Assembly (NCBI GenBank): GCA_009774585.1
Contig: VSOA01000077.1
Coordinates: forward strand, 1 to 13,120
Source: Lachnospiraceae bacterium
GTDB lineage: Bacteria; Bacillota; Clostridia; Lachnospirales; Lachnospiraceae
DNA length: 13,120 bases
Direction: 5' to 3'
A program made the translations under genes and the position numbers. A model generated the notes under the pieces. That model searched no databases. It was given only the letters and a program-made list of their open reading frames with translations, and was not told the DNA's origin. Of the stretch, positions 6,253-13,120 are shown in pieces. The stretch's first letter is position 1, and each line of letters begins with the position of its first letter.

Positions 6253-8628
6253 TTAGTCTTTAAACTCTACAATTGTGACACCTGCGTCACCTTCTCCGAA
6301 TTCTCCGAGGCGGTAACTTTTTACGACCCGGTTCTTACGCAGATAGCTGTGCACTGCATTGCGCAGCGCGCCTGTACCTTTGCCGTGGACCACGCGAACG
6401 CTTGGCAGATGCGCCAGATAGGCGTCGTCTAAATATTTGTCCAGTTCCGACAGTGCCTCGTCTACCGTGCGGCCAAGCAGATTAATCTCGGTAGAGACGG
6501 TATAAGATTTAGACATCTTGAGTTTTCCGGAAGAGGAACGCTGCATTTTACCTGTGTTAATGGTTTCTTCTTCTGTCAGCACGAGATCGTCTAAAGTGAC
6601 TTGTGAGCGGATGATGCCGCACTGCACAAAGAGTTTGCCGTTCTTGTCCGGAAGGGAGTTGACCGTACCCTTCAATCCCATAGAGATAACTTTTACGCTG
6701 TCGCCCAATTTAATTTGATTCGGCTTTAGTGTTTTGTGTGCTGGCTTGTCATTTTTCAAAGCCAGTCTGTCATTTTTCTCGGATATCTTGTCACGCACTT
6801 TCTGGCGGGATTTCTCCAATTCTTTGATGGAGGAACCTGCACCGGCTTTCTGGAATGTGCGGATAGTCTCGTCGGCAATTTCCTTGGCATTTTGCAGAAT
6901 TTCGCGGGCTTCTTCGTTTGCTTCGCGTAAGATACGCGCCTTAGACTGTTCGATTTTTTCCTGCTTGGATTCGAGTTGTTGTTTTAAGGCTCTGACTTCG
7001 TCCTTGTAGGATTCGATTTCCGACCTTTCTTTCTCGATAGTCAGACGGCTGTTCTCCAAATCTGCAAGTAAATCTTCGAAGCTTTCCTGATCTTCGGCAA
7101 TATGCCGTTTGGCGTCCTCAATAATATAGTCCGGTAATCCCAGCTTGGAGGAAATTGCAAATGCATTGCTTTTACCCGGAATACCGATTAAGAGACGGTA
7201 GGTAGGGCGCAGCGTCTCCACGCTGAACTCGCAGCTTGCATTTTCTACATGACTTGTGGACAGTGCATAGACCTTCAGTTCACTGTAATGCGTGGTTGCC
7301 ATTGTACGGATGCCGCGGTTGTGCAGGTAGTCCAGCACGGAGATAGCAAGAGCGGCGCCCTCCGTCGGGTCGGTACCTGCTCCTAATTCGTCAAAGAGAC
7401 AGAGCGAATTAGGATCTGCTGTTTTGAGAATAGACACAATATTTGTCATATGAGAAGAAAAAGTACTGAGACTCTGCTCGATACTCTGCTCATCCCCAAT
7501 ATCTGCGTATACTTCATTAAAAATAGACAACTCAGAGCGGTCGGCCGCCGGAATGTGCAGGCCTGCCTGTCCCATCAGCGTCAAAAGACCTACTGTTTTT
7601 AGAGAGACGGTTTTACCGCCGGTATTAGGACCAGTAATGACGAGCAGGTCAAAATTCTCGCCAAGCTGAATATCGATAGGCACAACCTTTTTCTTATCCA
7701 GAAGAGGGTGACGTCCTTGGCGGATGCGAATCCGGTGCTCTGTGTTAAAAACCGGCATAGAAGCATTCTGTTCCATGGCGAGAGACGCTTTGGCAAAGAT
7801 AAAATCAAGAGTCGTCATTGCCTTTTGATTGGCAGTCAGAGTTTCCGTATAAGCGCCAGCCTGTGCGCTTAAATCTGCGAGAATAACTTCGATTTCTTCC
7901 TGTTCTTTTATTTCCAGTTCTTTCAATTCATTATTCAGATTTACCACGGCGGCAGGTTCTATGAAGAAAGTGGAGCCGGTAGAAGACTGGTCGTGAACCA
8001 TACCGGCAACCTGACCCTTGTATTCGGATTTAACCGGAATGCAGTAACGGTTATTGCGCATTGTCACGACCGCATCCTGAAGGTAGGTGCGGTAAGAACC
8101 GTTGATCATGGATGTCAACTGCGAATGAATCCGGTCGTTGGTGATCGTCATGCTGCGACGGATATGTTTCAGCGTGGAACTGGCGTCATCGGCAATCTCT
8201 TCCTCCGATAAAATACATCTGCGAATCTCATTGGCAAGCGGCGTGAGAGGCTCCAGACCGTCGAAATATACGTCGAGCGAATCACCGGGAATATCTTCCC
8301 GTTCTTTCCTGCCATAGCTTTTGATGCGGCTGACATTTTCCAGAAATGCAGCGATACGCAGTAATTCAACAATTGAGAGCACACTGCCGACTTCAAGTGA
8401 TTTGATACACATGCCGAGGTCTTTGTTGCCGCCGAAAGACGTGGAACCTTTGCGGAACAAATGTCCCAGCGCATCGGAAGTCTCCGTCTGTGCTGTTGAA
8501 ATCATATCTAAATCCGTCAGAGGAACGAGCGCTGCCGTTAATTTTTTCCCTTGTTCTGAGGAGGCATGTTCCGTCAGACGGTCTATGATTTTGTTATATT
8601 CTAAAACGCGTAATACTTTGCCGTTCAT
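6253..8628 (-). CDS. mutS2: Endonuclease/ribosome-rescue ATPase MutS2
   Basis: At 791 residues this is full length for MutS2. The N-terminal core and lever regions (1-320) lead to the ATPase: Walker A GPNTGGKT (333-340), the ABC-type segment around DIGDEQSIEQSLSTFSSH (376-393), Walker B LCLFDELGAGTDPTEG (409-424) and TTH (445-447). A charged coiled coil spans about 520-600, then a KOW-like beta segment (about 640-685) and a C-terminal Smr domain (about 714-791). MutS2 was described as suppressing homologous recombination; in Bacillus subtilis it binds collided ribosomes and promotes their splitting. The Smr domain keeps HGKGTG (748-753), but the usual LDLHG/LDLRG motif reads INLLG (715-719). 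The minus-strand start has a GGAGTG site about 6 bp before the ATG. It heads the block with the two-component genes; a shared transcript is plausible, not shown. Confidence 0.96.
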   Translation of the reverse strand: MNGKVLRVLEYNKIIDRLTEHASSEQGKKLTAALVPLTDLDMISTAQTETSDALGHLFRKGSTSFGGNKDLGMCIKSLEVGSVLSIVELLRIAAFLENVSRIKSYGRKEREDIPGDSLDVYFDGLEPLTPLANEIRRCILSEEEIADDASSTLKHIRRSMTITNDRIHSQLTSMINGSYRTYLQDAVVTMRNNRYCIPVKSEYKGQVAGMVHDQSSTGSTFFIEPAAVVNLNNELKELEIKEQEEIEVILADLSAQAGAYTETLTANQKAMTTLDFIFAKASLAMEQNASMPVFNTEHRIRIRQGRHPLLDKKKVVPIDIQLGENFDLLVITGPNTGGKTVSLKTVGLLTLMGQAGLHIPAADRSELSIFNEVYADIGDEQSIEQSLSTFSSHMTNIVSILKTADPNSLCLFDELGAGTDPTEGAALAISVLDYLHNRGIRTMATTHYSELKVYALSTSHVENASCEFSVETLRPTYRLLIGIPGKSNAFAISSKLGLPDYIIEDAKRHIAEDQESFEDLLADLENSRLTIEKERSEIESYKDEVRALKQQLESKQEKIEQSKARILREANEEAREILQNAKEIADETIRTFQKAGAGSSIKELEKSRQKVRDKISEKNDRLALKNDKPAHKTLKPNQIKLGDSVKVISMGLKGTVNSLPDKNGKLFVQCGIIRSQVTLDDLVLTEEETINTGKMQRSSSGKLKMSKSYTVSTEINLLGRTVDEALSELDKYLDDAYLAHLPSVRVVHGKGTGALRNAVHSYLRKNRVVKSYRLGEFGEGDAGVTIVEFKD

Positions 8629-8823
8629 ATTTCACTCCGTTTCTGTGCTGCTTATAATGATACTCATACATCTTGCATTTTATCATAAAACAGAAGGAAT
8701 TACTACGGGGTTTCCATTGCTTTTCTTTACAATAAAAGGGAAAGAAGATATACTATTCAGAAGGGAATCTTTATAAATGAAACAGGAATCGCTATACGGC
8801 GAAACGGGAAGGTTGTATACCTT
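8629..8823. other. Divergent intergenic region between mutS2 and the HtrA-like gene
   Basis: These 195 bp carry the leaders of two divergent genes. The plus-strand side has a clear sigma-A-type promoter (listed separately) and a 5-bp hairpin, AAGGT (8809-8813) with ACCTT (8819-8823), that covers the GGAAGG ribosome site of the gene at 8824. A TATAAT at 8653-8658 with a poor -35 is a weaker plus-strand candidate. I could not assign a convincing minus-strand promoter for mutS2. Confidence 0.6.
8726..8754 (+). promoter_or_regulatory. Sigma-A-type promoter for the HtrA-like gene
   Basis: TTTACA (8726-8731) and TATACT (8749-8754) each match five of six consensus bases of TTGACA and TATAAT and are spaced exactly 17 bp apart. 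Transcription would begin near 8761, giving a leader of about 60 nt before the ATG at 8824. Confidence 0.65.
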
Positions 8824-10185
8824 ATGGCTAAGCAGGAAAAAGAACAAAAAGATATCACGAAAGAAGCTGTCAAAGAACAGGCGGAATATACTCCGCCCGT
8901 ACAGCCGGATTTTCTGCGTGAGACAATTAAGCAAAAACCGGTCAATAAGAAAAAGCTTCTCAGAAGAACAGTAATTACCGTTGTAATGGCAGTGGTGTTC
9001 GGTCTGGTGGCGTGTATTACATTCTTGGTGCTGGAACCGGTTATCAGTAACCGTCTTTATCCTGAGGAAGAAGCTGAGGAAGTACAGTTTCCGGAGGAAA
9101 CGGCTACGGAGGAGATGAAGCCGGAGGACATGCTGGTGGAAGAAGAACCGGAGCAGGTGGTGGAGATTGTGCAAGCAGAACTGGAGGATGAGCAGATTGA
9201 GGAGCTGTTATCTCAGGTACAGTTCGGGTTGAATGACTATCAACTGCTCTATGAGGAACTGGCAGAAACAGCACAGGCGGCAGGGCGCTCGGTAGTTACG
9301 GTCACGAGCGTTATCTCGGACGTGGACTGGTTTAATAATATCTATGAAAACGAGGCGTCGGCATCCGGAATCATTGTGGCGAATAATGGCAAAGCTATTC
9401 TGATTCTGGTCAGCGCGGGAACGATAAGCGGCGAGGAGAGCCTTATTGTGACTTTTTGCGATCAATCGACAGTCAGCGCGGAACTGGTGCAGAAAGATAC
9501 TGTCACGGGGCTGGCAATCCTGTCCGTACCTCTCGTGTCTATAAAGGAAGAAACGATGGATGTGATAGACATTGCGACGCTTGGAAGCTCCAATAACAGC
9601 AGTTTGCTCGGAACTCCGGTGATGGCGCTTGGCAGTCCTATGGGAACGAGCGGTTCGGTATGTTATGGGATGGTGACGTCTGTGGGAACGGTGATCGATC
9701 AGCCGGATTCTGCTTATAAAACAATTTTGACAGATATTTATGGAAGCCGTAATGCGACAGGTGTAATTGTCAATTTGAAAGGAATGGTTATCGGAATCAT
9801 TGACAATGTCAATACGAGCAATGATATGGGGAATCTGCTGACAGCTTACGGAATATCGGAACTTAAGAGAACCATCGAAAAGATGTCCAATGATAAAGAA
9901 AGGGCTTATCTTGGAATCCATGGAACAGACGTGCCGATGGAAGCGGGCGAAGAACTGAATATTCCGCAAGGGGCGTATATTAAAGGAATTGAGATGGATT
10001 CGCCGGCGATGGCGGCAGGAATCCAGAGCGGAGACGTTGTCATACGGATTAACGAAACGCCGATTACATCCTATAACGAATTGCTGAATGTCTTATACAA
10101 TGCGAAACCGGAGGACGTATTGACGTTTGTGCTGATGAGACAGGGCCGTGAGATGAGCGCGGAAGTGACACTTGGAAGATGGTAA
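8824..10185 (+). CDS. Membrane-anchored HtrA-like protein with PDZ domain, catalytic triad absent (predicted pseudoprotease)
   Basis: This 453-residue protein has the S1C/HtrA layout: a charged cytoplasmic head (1-48), one transmembrane helix (about 49-71), an acidic linker (80-127), a trypsin-like domain (about 150-352) and a C-terminal PDZ domain (about 361-450, with AYIKGIEMDSPAMAAGIQSGDVVIRIN split by its loop). Family landmarks align: ASGIIV (180-185), LVQKDTVTGLAILSV (221-235), VMALGSPMG (266-274) and VNLKGMVIGI (316-325). The catalytic residues do not. The TNxHV site reads ILILVSAG, the TDLAVL Asp is Gly229, and GNSGGP reads SRNATG with Ala311 at the Ser position. The only His in the protein is His366, in the PDZ domain. 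It therefore probably binds envelope proteins or peptides rather than cutting them. Standard pipelines would probably still label it a serine protease. The gene follows its own promoter and lies 70 bp before yhaM. Confidence 0.88.
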   Translation: MAKQEKEQKDITKEAVKEQAEYTPPVQPDFLRETIKQKPVNKKKLLRRTVITVVMAVVFGLVACITFLVLEPVISNRLYPEEEAEEVQFPEETATEEMKPEDMLVEEEPEQVVEIVQAELEDEQIEELLSQVQFGLNDYQLLYEELAETAQAAGRSVVTVTSVISDVDWFNNIYENEASASGIIVANNGKAILILVSAGTISGEESLIVTFCDQSTVSAELVQKDTVTGLAILSVPLVSIKEETMDVIDIATLGSSNNSSLLGTPVMALGSPMGTSGSVCYGMVTSVGTVIDQPDSAYKTILTDIYGSRNATGVIVNLKGMVIGIIDNVNTSNDMGNLLTAYGISELKRTIEKMSNDKERAYLGIHGTDVPMEAGEELNIPQGAYIKGIEMDSPAMAAGIQSGDVVIRINETPITSYNELLNVLYNAKPEDVLTFVLMRQGREMSAEVTLGRW

Positions 10186-10255
10186 GACGTTCGTCCGCGG
10201 CAGCGGAGGATTAAGTTGGTTTAGATAATAAACGATACGGTAAAGGAGAACGGCT

Positions 10256-11200
10256 ATGAAATATATTAAAGACTATAAAGAAGGCGACAGGGTATTTGAT
10301 ATTTATCTGTGTAAACATAAACAATCAGCAGTCACAAAGAATGGCAAACCCTATGATAATGTGATATTGCAGGATAAGACAGGGACTGTGGACGCTAAAG
10401 TCTGGGATCCGAACAATGCGGGAATCGAAGATTTTGACACGCTTGATTACATAGAAGTGTATGGAGACGTGACCAGCTTTCAGGGGGCGTTTCAGGTTAA
10501 TGTGAAGCGCATCCGTAAATGCCGTGAGGGAGAGTATGATCCGGCAGATTACCTTCCGGTCAGCAAGTACCCGATTGATGATATGATGCGTGAACTGTTA
10601 GGCATGATTGATAGTATCGGCAATTCTTATCTGAAAAAACTTTTAAAATCTTTCTTTGTGGAAGATGCGGAATTCATCAAAGCATTCCGTCAATCTTCTG
10701 CTGCTAAGACCGTGCATCACGGTTTTGTAGGAGGCCTATTGCAGCATACGCTTGCGGTCACAAAATTGTGCGATTATTTCTGCACGCAGTATTCCGTGTT
10801 GAACAGAGATTTACTTCTGACGGCGGCAATCTGTCATGATATCGGGAAAACGAAAGAATTGTCGCTTTTCCCACAGAACGATTATACGGACGATGGACAG
10901 TTCCTTGGACATATTGTAATCGGCAGCGAGATGGTGGGCGAGAAGATTAGGAGAATTGACGGATTTCCGACAATACTTGCAAATGAGTTGAAGCATTGTA
11001 TTTTAGCCCATCACGGAGAATATGAATTCGGTTCGCCGAAAAAGCCGGCAATTGTGGAGGCAGTGGCATTGACGTTTGCCGACAATACCGATGCAAAGAT
11101 GGAGACTTTTACGGAATTGTTAGAGAGTACGAACGAAACGGGATGGCTTGGTTATAACAGACTGTTTGAGTCCAATGTGAGAGGGACGAAGACGGAATAG
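10256..11200 (+). CDS. yhaM: 3'-5' exoribonuclease YhaM family (OB fold plus HD domain)
   Basis: This 314-residue protein matches the length of Bacillus subtilis YhaM. An N-terminal OB-fold nucleic-acid-binding domain (about 10-90, with the VILQDKTGTVDAKVWD strand segment) precedes an HD phosphohydrolase domain. The metal ligands are visible: His164 (GGLLQHT), His194-Asp195 (AICHDIGK), His219 (LGHI), His252-His253 (LAHHGE) and Asp276 (FADNTDA). YhaM degrades short single-stranded RNA, and can act on DNA, from the 3' end in the cytoplasm using Mn or a similar metal. A strong AAAGGAG site lies about 8 bp before the ATG. The 70-bp gap after the HtrA-like gene has a small stem (TCCGC with GCGGA, near 10194) but no T run, so read-through is likely. 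rlmD starts 25 bp downstream, consistent with an RNA-maintenance operon. Confidence 0.94.
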   Translation: MKYIKDYKEGDRVFDIYLCKHKQSAVTKNGKPYDNVILQDKTGTVDAKVWDPNNAGIEDFDTLDYIEVYGDVTSFQGAFQVNVKRIRKCREGEYDPADYLPVSKYPIDDMMRELLGMIDSIGNSYLKKLLKSFFVEDAEFIKAFRQSSAAKTVHHGFVGGLLQHTLAVTKLCDYFCTQYSVLNRDLLLTAAICHDIGKTKELSLFPQNDYTDDGQFLGHIVIGSEMVGEKIRRIDGFPTILANELKHCILAHHGEYEFGSPKKPAIVEAVALTFADNTDAKMETFTELLESTNETGWLGYNRLFESNVRGTKTE

Positions 11201-11225
11201 AGAATTGGAAGAGGCATGTTGATAT

Positions 11226-12761
11226 ATGGAATACAGCAAGTACCAGAAGAATGATATTGTCACGGTCACAATAGAAGATATTGGGAATGACGGCGAAGGA
11301 ATCGGTAAGATTGACGGGTACACTCTTTTTGTCAAAGATGCGATTATCGGTGACATGGCGGAGGTACGGATCACCAAGTGCAAAAAAAATTATGGTTACG
11401 CAAGAATGGAGAAGGTTCTGATACCTTCTTCTTTTCGTGTGGAACCGAAATGCAAATTGCACAGACAATGCGGCGGCTGTCAGATTCAGGCGATGGACTA
11501 TAAGAGACAGCTTGTGTATAAGCAGGATAAAGTGCGAAATAATCTTCTGCGTATCGGCGGTTTTACGGAGGAGCAGATTGACGCTGCGACGGAGCCGATT
11601 ATCGGCATGGACGAACCGTGGCACTATCGCAACAAAGCGCAGTATCCGGTGGGGTATGATAAGAATGGTAATCTGATTACAGGATTCTATGCAGGCAGGA
11701 CGCACGATATCATTGCAAACACGGACTGTGCTCTTGGTGCGCCCGAGAACAAAGATATTCTGGAAGCAGTTCTTGAATATATGAAGGAAAATCACGTGCC
11801 AGCGTACCGGGAGAAGGAAGGTACGGGGCTCGTGCGCCATGTATTGATCCGCACCGGATTCCGGTCGGGAGAGATTATGGTCTGTCTTGTAATCAATGGT
11901 AAGAAACTGCCGGGAGAAGAAAGGCTGGTTGAGAAGCTGCTTGAAGTGAAATTTCCGGAGAATGGTGAAAGTGTATCTGCCGGTCAAAAGACGATAAGAG
12001 ACGGGGCGGTTCACAAGAAACTGGTGAGCGTTTCTGTCAGCGTCAACACAGAGAAAACGAATGTGATTATGGGAAAAGAAATCAGGGTGCTCTGGGGGAA
12101 AGATAGGATTCTGGATGCTCTGGGAGGAATTAACTTCGAGATTTCGCCGCTTTCCTTTTATCAGGTCAATCCGTTACAGACGGAGAAGCTCTACGGACTC
12201 GCGTTAGATTATGCCGGACTGACGGGTAAAGAGACGGTGTGGGACTTGTATTGTGGTATCGGGACGATATCGCTCTTTATGGCGAGGAAGGCAAAACAGG
12301 TCTACGGTGTGGAAATCATCCCGGAAGCGATTGCGGACGCTAAAGAGAATGCGCGAAATAACGGGATAGATAATGTGCAGTTTATTGTGGGAAAAGCGGA
12401 GGAAGTACTTCCGCAATTTTATGCGGGAAGGAATATGTCAAAAGCTTTGGTGGAGAATGCATCATATGAGAGTGGGAAAGACGAGGAGAGGACCGTGGAC
12501 GAGCAGATGCGGCATCCGGATGTGATTGTGGTCGATCCGCCACGCAAGGGCTGTGATGAGAAGTGTTTGGAGACAATGCTTGCAATGCAGCCGGAAAGAA
12601 TCGTGTATGTGAGCTGCGATTCGGCGACGCTTGCAAGGGACCTGAAAGTGTTGTGCGGGGGTGGATATGAGCTTAAGAGAGTCCGGGCCGTGGATCAGTT
12701 CGGGCATAGCGTGCACGTTGAGACGGTTGTAATGCTTTCCCACAAAAAAACGACAGCGTAA
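11226..12761 (+). CDS. rlmD: 23S rRNA (uracil-C5-)-methyltransferase RlmD family (RumA), interrupted before its C-terminal extension
   Basis: This 511-residue protein contains an N-terminal TRAM RNA-binding domain (about 1-65), a 4Fe-4S cluster site (Cys76, Cys82, Cys85 and Cys168) and an S-adenosylmethionine methyltransferase domain. The latter has DLYCGIGTISL (340-350), VVDPPRKGC (435-443), YVSCDSATLARDL (461-473, nucleophile Cys464) and HVET (497-500, catalytic Glu499). The family methylates C5 of a uracil in 23S rRNA; whether it acts at 1939, 747 or both cannot be read here. It is longer than E. coli RlmD (about 430 residues), partly from hydrophilic insertions at about 243-264 and 402-428. 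The frame stops at 12759-12761, eight bases after an A7 run. A -1 shift there continues for 104 codons in a conserved-looking domain (see 12866-13063), making a predicted 612-residue protein. The catalytic core is intact either way. Confidence 0.93.
   Translation: MEYSKYQKNDIVTVTIEDIGNDGEGIGKIDGYTLFVKDAIIGDMAEVRITKCKKNYGYARMEKVLIPSSFRVEPKCKLHRQCGGCQIQAMDYKRQLVYKQDKVRNNLLRIGGFTEEQIDAATEPIIGMDEPWHYRNKAQYPVGYDKNGNLITGFYAGRTHDIIANTDCALGAPENKDILEAVLEYMKENHVPAYREKEGTGLVRHVLIRTGFRSGEIMVCLVINGKKLPGEERLVEKLLEVKFPENGESVSAGQKTIRDGAVHKKLVSVSVSVNTEKTNVIMGKEIRVLWGKDRILDALGGINFEISPLSFYQVNPLQTEKLYGLALDYAGLTGKETVWDLYCGIGTISLFMARKAKQVYGVEIIPEAIADAKENARNNGIDNVQFIVGKAEEVLPQFYAGRNMSKALVENASYESGKDEERTVDEQMRHPDVIVVDPPRKGCDEKCLETMLAMQPERIVYVSCDSATLARDLKVLCGGGYELKRVRAVDQFGHSVHVETVVMLSHKKTTA
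12744..12750 (+). other. rlmD: A7 homopolymer at the frame break of rlmD
   Basis: The reading CAC AAA AAA ACG ends the methyltransferase frame at TAA 12759-12761. Shifting -1 here (or having eight A residues) reads on as HKKNDSVINVKVEFGEGEG and remains open to 13063. The -1 frame is closed upstream by TGA at 12719-12721, so the shift must occur between 12722 and 12758, and this run is the only obvious slippery site in that interval. Confidence 0.7.
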
Positions 12762-12865
12762 TCAACGTAAAAGTCGAGTTTGGCGAGGGTGAGGGAAAAG
12801 AGCCGCTTGATAATATTGCCGAGAGAGCCGAAGCGTACAAGCCGAAAGAGCGAGTTACATATAAG

Positions 12866-13063
12866 ATGATTAAGGAATACATAGAAGCGAAGTATGGCTT
12901 CAAAGTACATACCGCATATATCGCAGAGGTAAAAAGGGAGTTAGGATTGCCGATGTATGATGCCCCTAATGCGGTAGAGGAATTGAAACAGCCGAGGAAA
13001 CATCCGACGGCGGAGAAAGCGGAAGCGATAAAGGATGCTTTGAAACACTTTGAGGTTATTTAA
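12866..13063 (+). CDS. Out-of-frame C-terminal extension of RlmD (winged-helix-like); not likely a stand-alone gene
   Basis: The listed ATG gives 65 residues, but the frame is open from 12722 and protein-like from about 12749 (NDSVINVKVEFGEGEG onward). No ATG, GTG or TTG precedes 12866 in this frame, and no Shine-Dalgarno sequence lies before 12866. Starting there would also cut the domain in its first half. The segment has short alternating helices with YKMIKEYIEAKYGF and YIAEVKRELGLPMYDAPN, ending DALKHFEVI, which reads like a small winged-helix or RNA-binding module. I recall related segments fused in frame to the C-terminus of RlmD-family proteins in Clostridia; this is memory, not a search. 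The simplest view is that this is the tail of rlmD separated by a -1 shift at the A7 run. The alternative of a small independent protein is less likely. Confidence 0.6.
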   Translation: MIKEYIEAKYGFKVHTAYIAEVKRELGLPMYDAPNAVEELKQPRKHPTAEKAEAIKDALKHFEVI

Positions 13064-13066
13064 TGA

Positions 13067-13102
13067 CATAGCTACTTGCTTATTTAAAAGTAAGTGGCTA
13101 TG
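13067..13102 (+). promoter_or_regulatory. 15-bp stem-loop between rlmD tail and the next gene
   Basis: CATAGCTACTTGCTT (13067-13081) pairs over all 15 positions with AAGTAAGTGGCTATG (13088-13102) around a 6-nt loop, counting two G-T wobbles. It starts 3 bp after the TAA of the rlmD extension. No T tract follows on the plus strand, so it is not a standard intrinsic terminator. It sits 4 bp before the AAAAGGAG site of the next gene, so it may shield the rlmD mRNA end or influence the downstream leader. Confidence 0.55.
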
Positions 13103-13106
13103 GTAT

Positions 13107-13114
13107 AAAAGGAG
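13107..13114 (+). promoter_or_regulatory. Ribosome binding site for a gene starting beyond the window
   Basis: AAAAGGAG near the right edge is a strong Shine-Dalgarno sequence. No start codon lies in the last 6 bases, so the gene would begin just past 13120 if the normal spacing holds. Confidence 0.5.
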
Positions 13115-13120
13115 TTATAA

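Noticed and set aside
8683..9174. 163-residue minus-strand ORF crossing the divergent promoter region
   Set aside because: It covers the promoter and start of the HtrA-like gene, is Phe/Leu/His-rich and has no recognisable domain.
9208..9969. 253-residue minus-strand ORF opposite the HtrA-like gene
   Set aside because: His/Arg/Ile-rich composition without motifs is typical of an antisense shadow.
11109..12014. 301-residue minus-strand ORF opposite yhaM and rlmD
   Set aside because: It has no family signature or credible start context and overlaps two well-supported genes; it is a shadow of their codon bias.
12762..12865. A non-coding intergenic stretch after rlmD
   Set aside because: The -1 frame is open and protein-like throughout, continuing into the 65-residue ORF, so it is better read as coding sequence of the rlmD extension.

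Overview
The window looks like chromosomal housekeeping DNA from a low-to-mid GC Clostridia genome, most likely Lachnospiraceae. The reasons are the Shine-Dalgarno-rich starts, Firmicutes-type proteins (VanW-like, YhaM, MutS2, RlmD with a clostridial-style C-terminal extension) and the gene neighbourhood. This assignment is inference from protein character; no rRNA or tRNA is present to confirm it. No phage, IS, integrase, CRISPR or tRNA gene is visible.

Layout. Positions 1-3855 hold five plus-strand genes: the 3' end of a VanW-like surface protein with an Ala/Pro-rich tail, a HypE/PurM-like AIR-synthase-related protein, an Lrp/AsnC regulator overlapping a class I/II aminotransferase by 4 bp, and the tRNA wobble methyltransferase TrmL. 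Positions 3925-8628 form a minus-strand block read mutS2, response regulator, sensor histidine kinase. It converges on trmL across a 69-bp gap. A ~38-bp double-hairpin repeat follows the stop codons of both mutS2 and the response regulator. Positions 8629-8823 are a divergent intergenic region with a good sigma-A-type promoter for the plus strand. Positions 8824-13063 hold an HtrA-like membrane protein, the 3'-5' exoribonuclease YhaM, and the Fe-S 23S rRNA methyltransferase RlmD.

Three points stand out. First, rlmD ends at a stop just after an A7 run. A single -1 shift (or one extra A) at that run joins it to a 104-residue extension ending at 13063, with no credible independent start. This is either a homopolymer error, a recent frameshift mutation, or slippage. 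Second, the HtrA-like protein keeps the fold signature, membrane anchor and PDZ domain but lacks all three catalytic triad residues; its only histidine is in the PDZ domain. It looks like a pseudoprotease. Third, the paired intergenic repeats differ only by transitions, and one pair of changes is compensatory in a stem.

Functionally the block combines RNA maintenance (TrmL, YhaM, RlmD, MutS2, the last possibly in ribosome rescue), envelope sensing (two-component system, HtrA-like protein, VanW-like protein) and amino-acid metabolism (Lrp plus aminotransferase). I see no dedicated new defence or biosynthetic system here.
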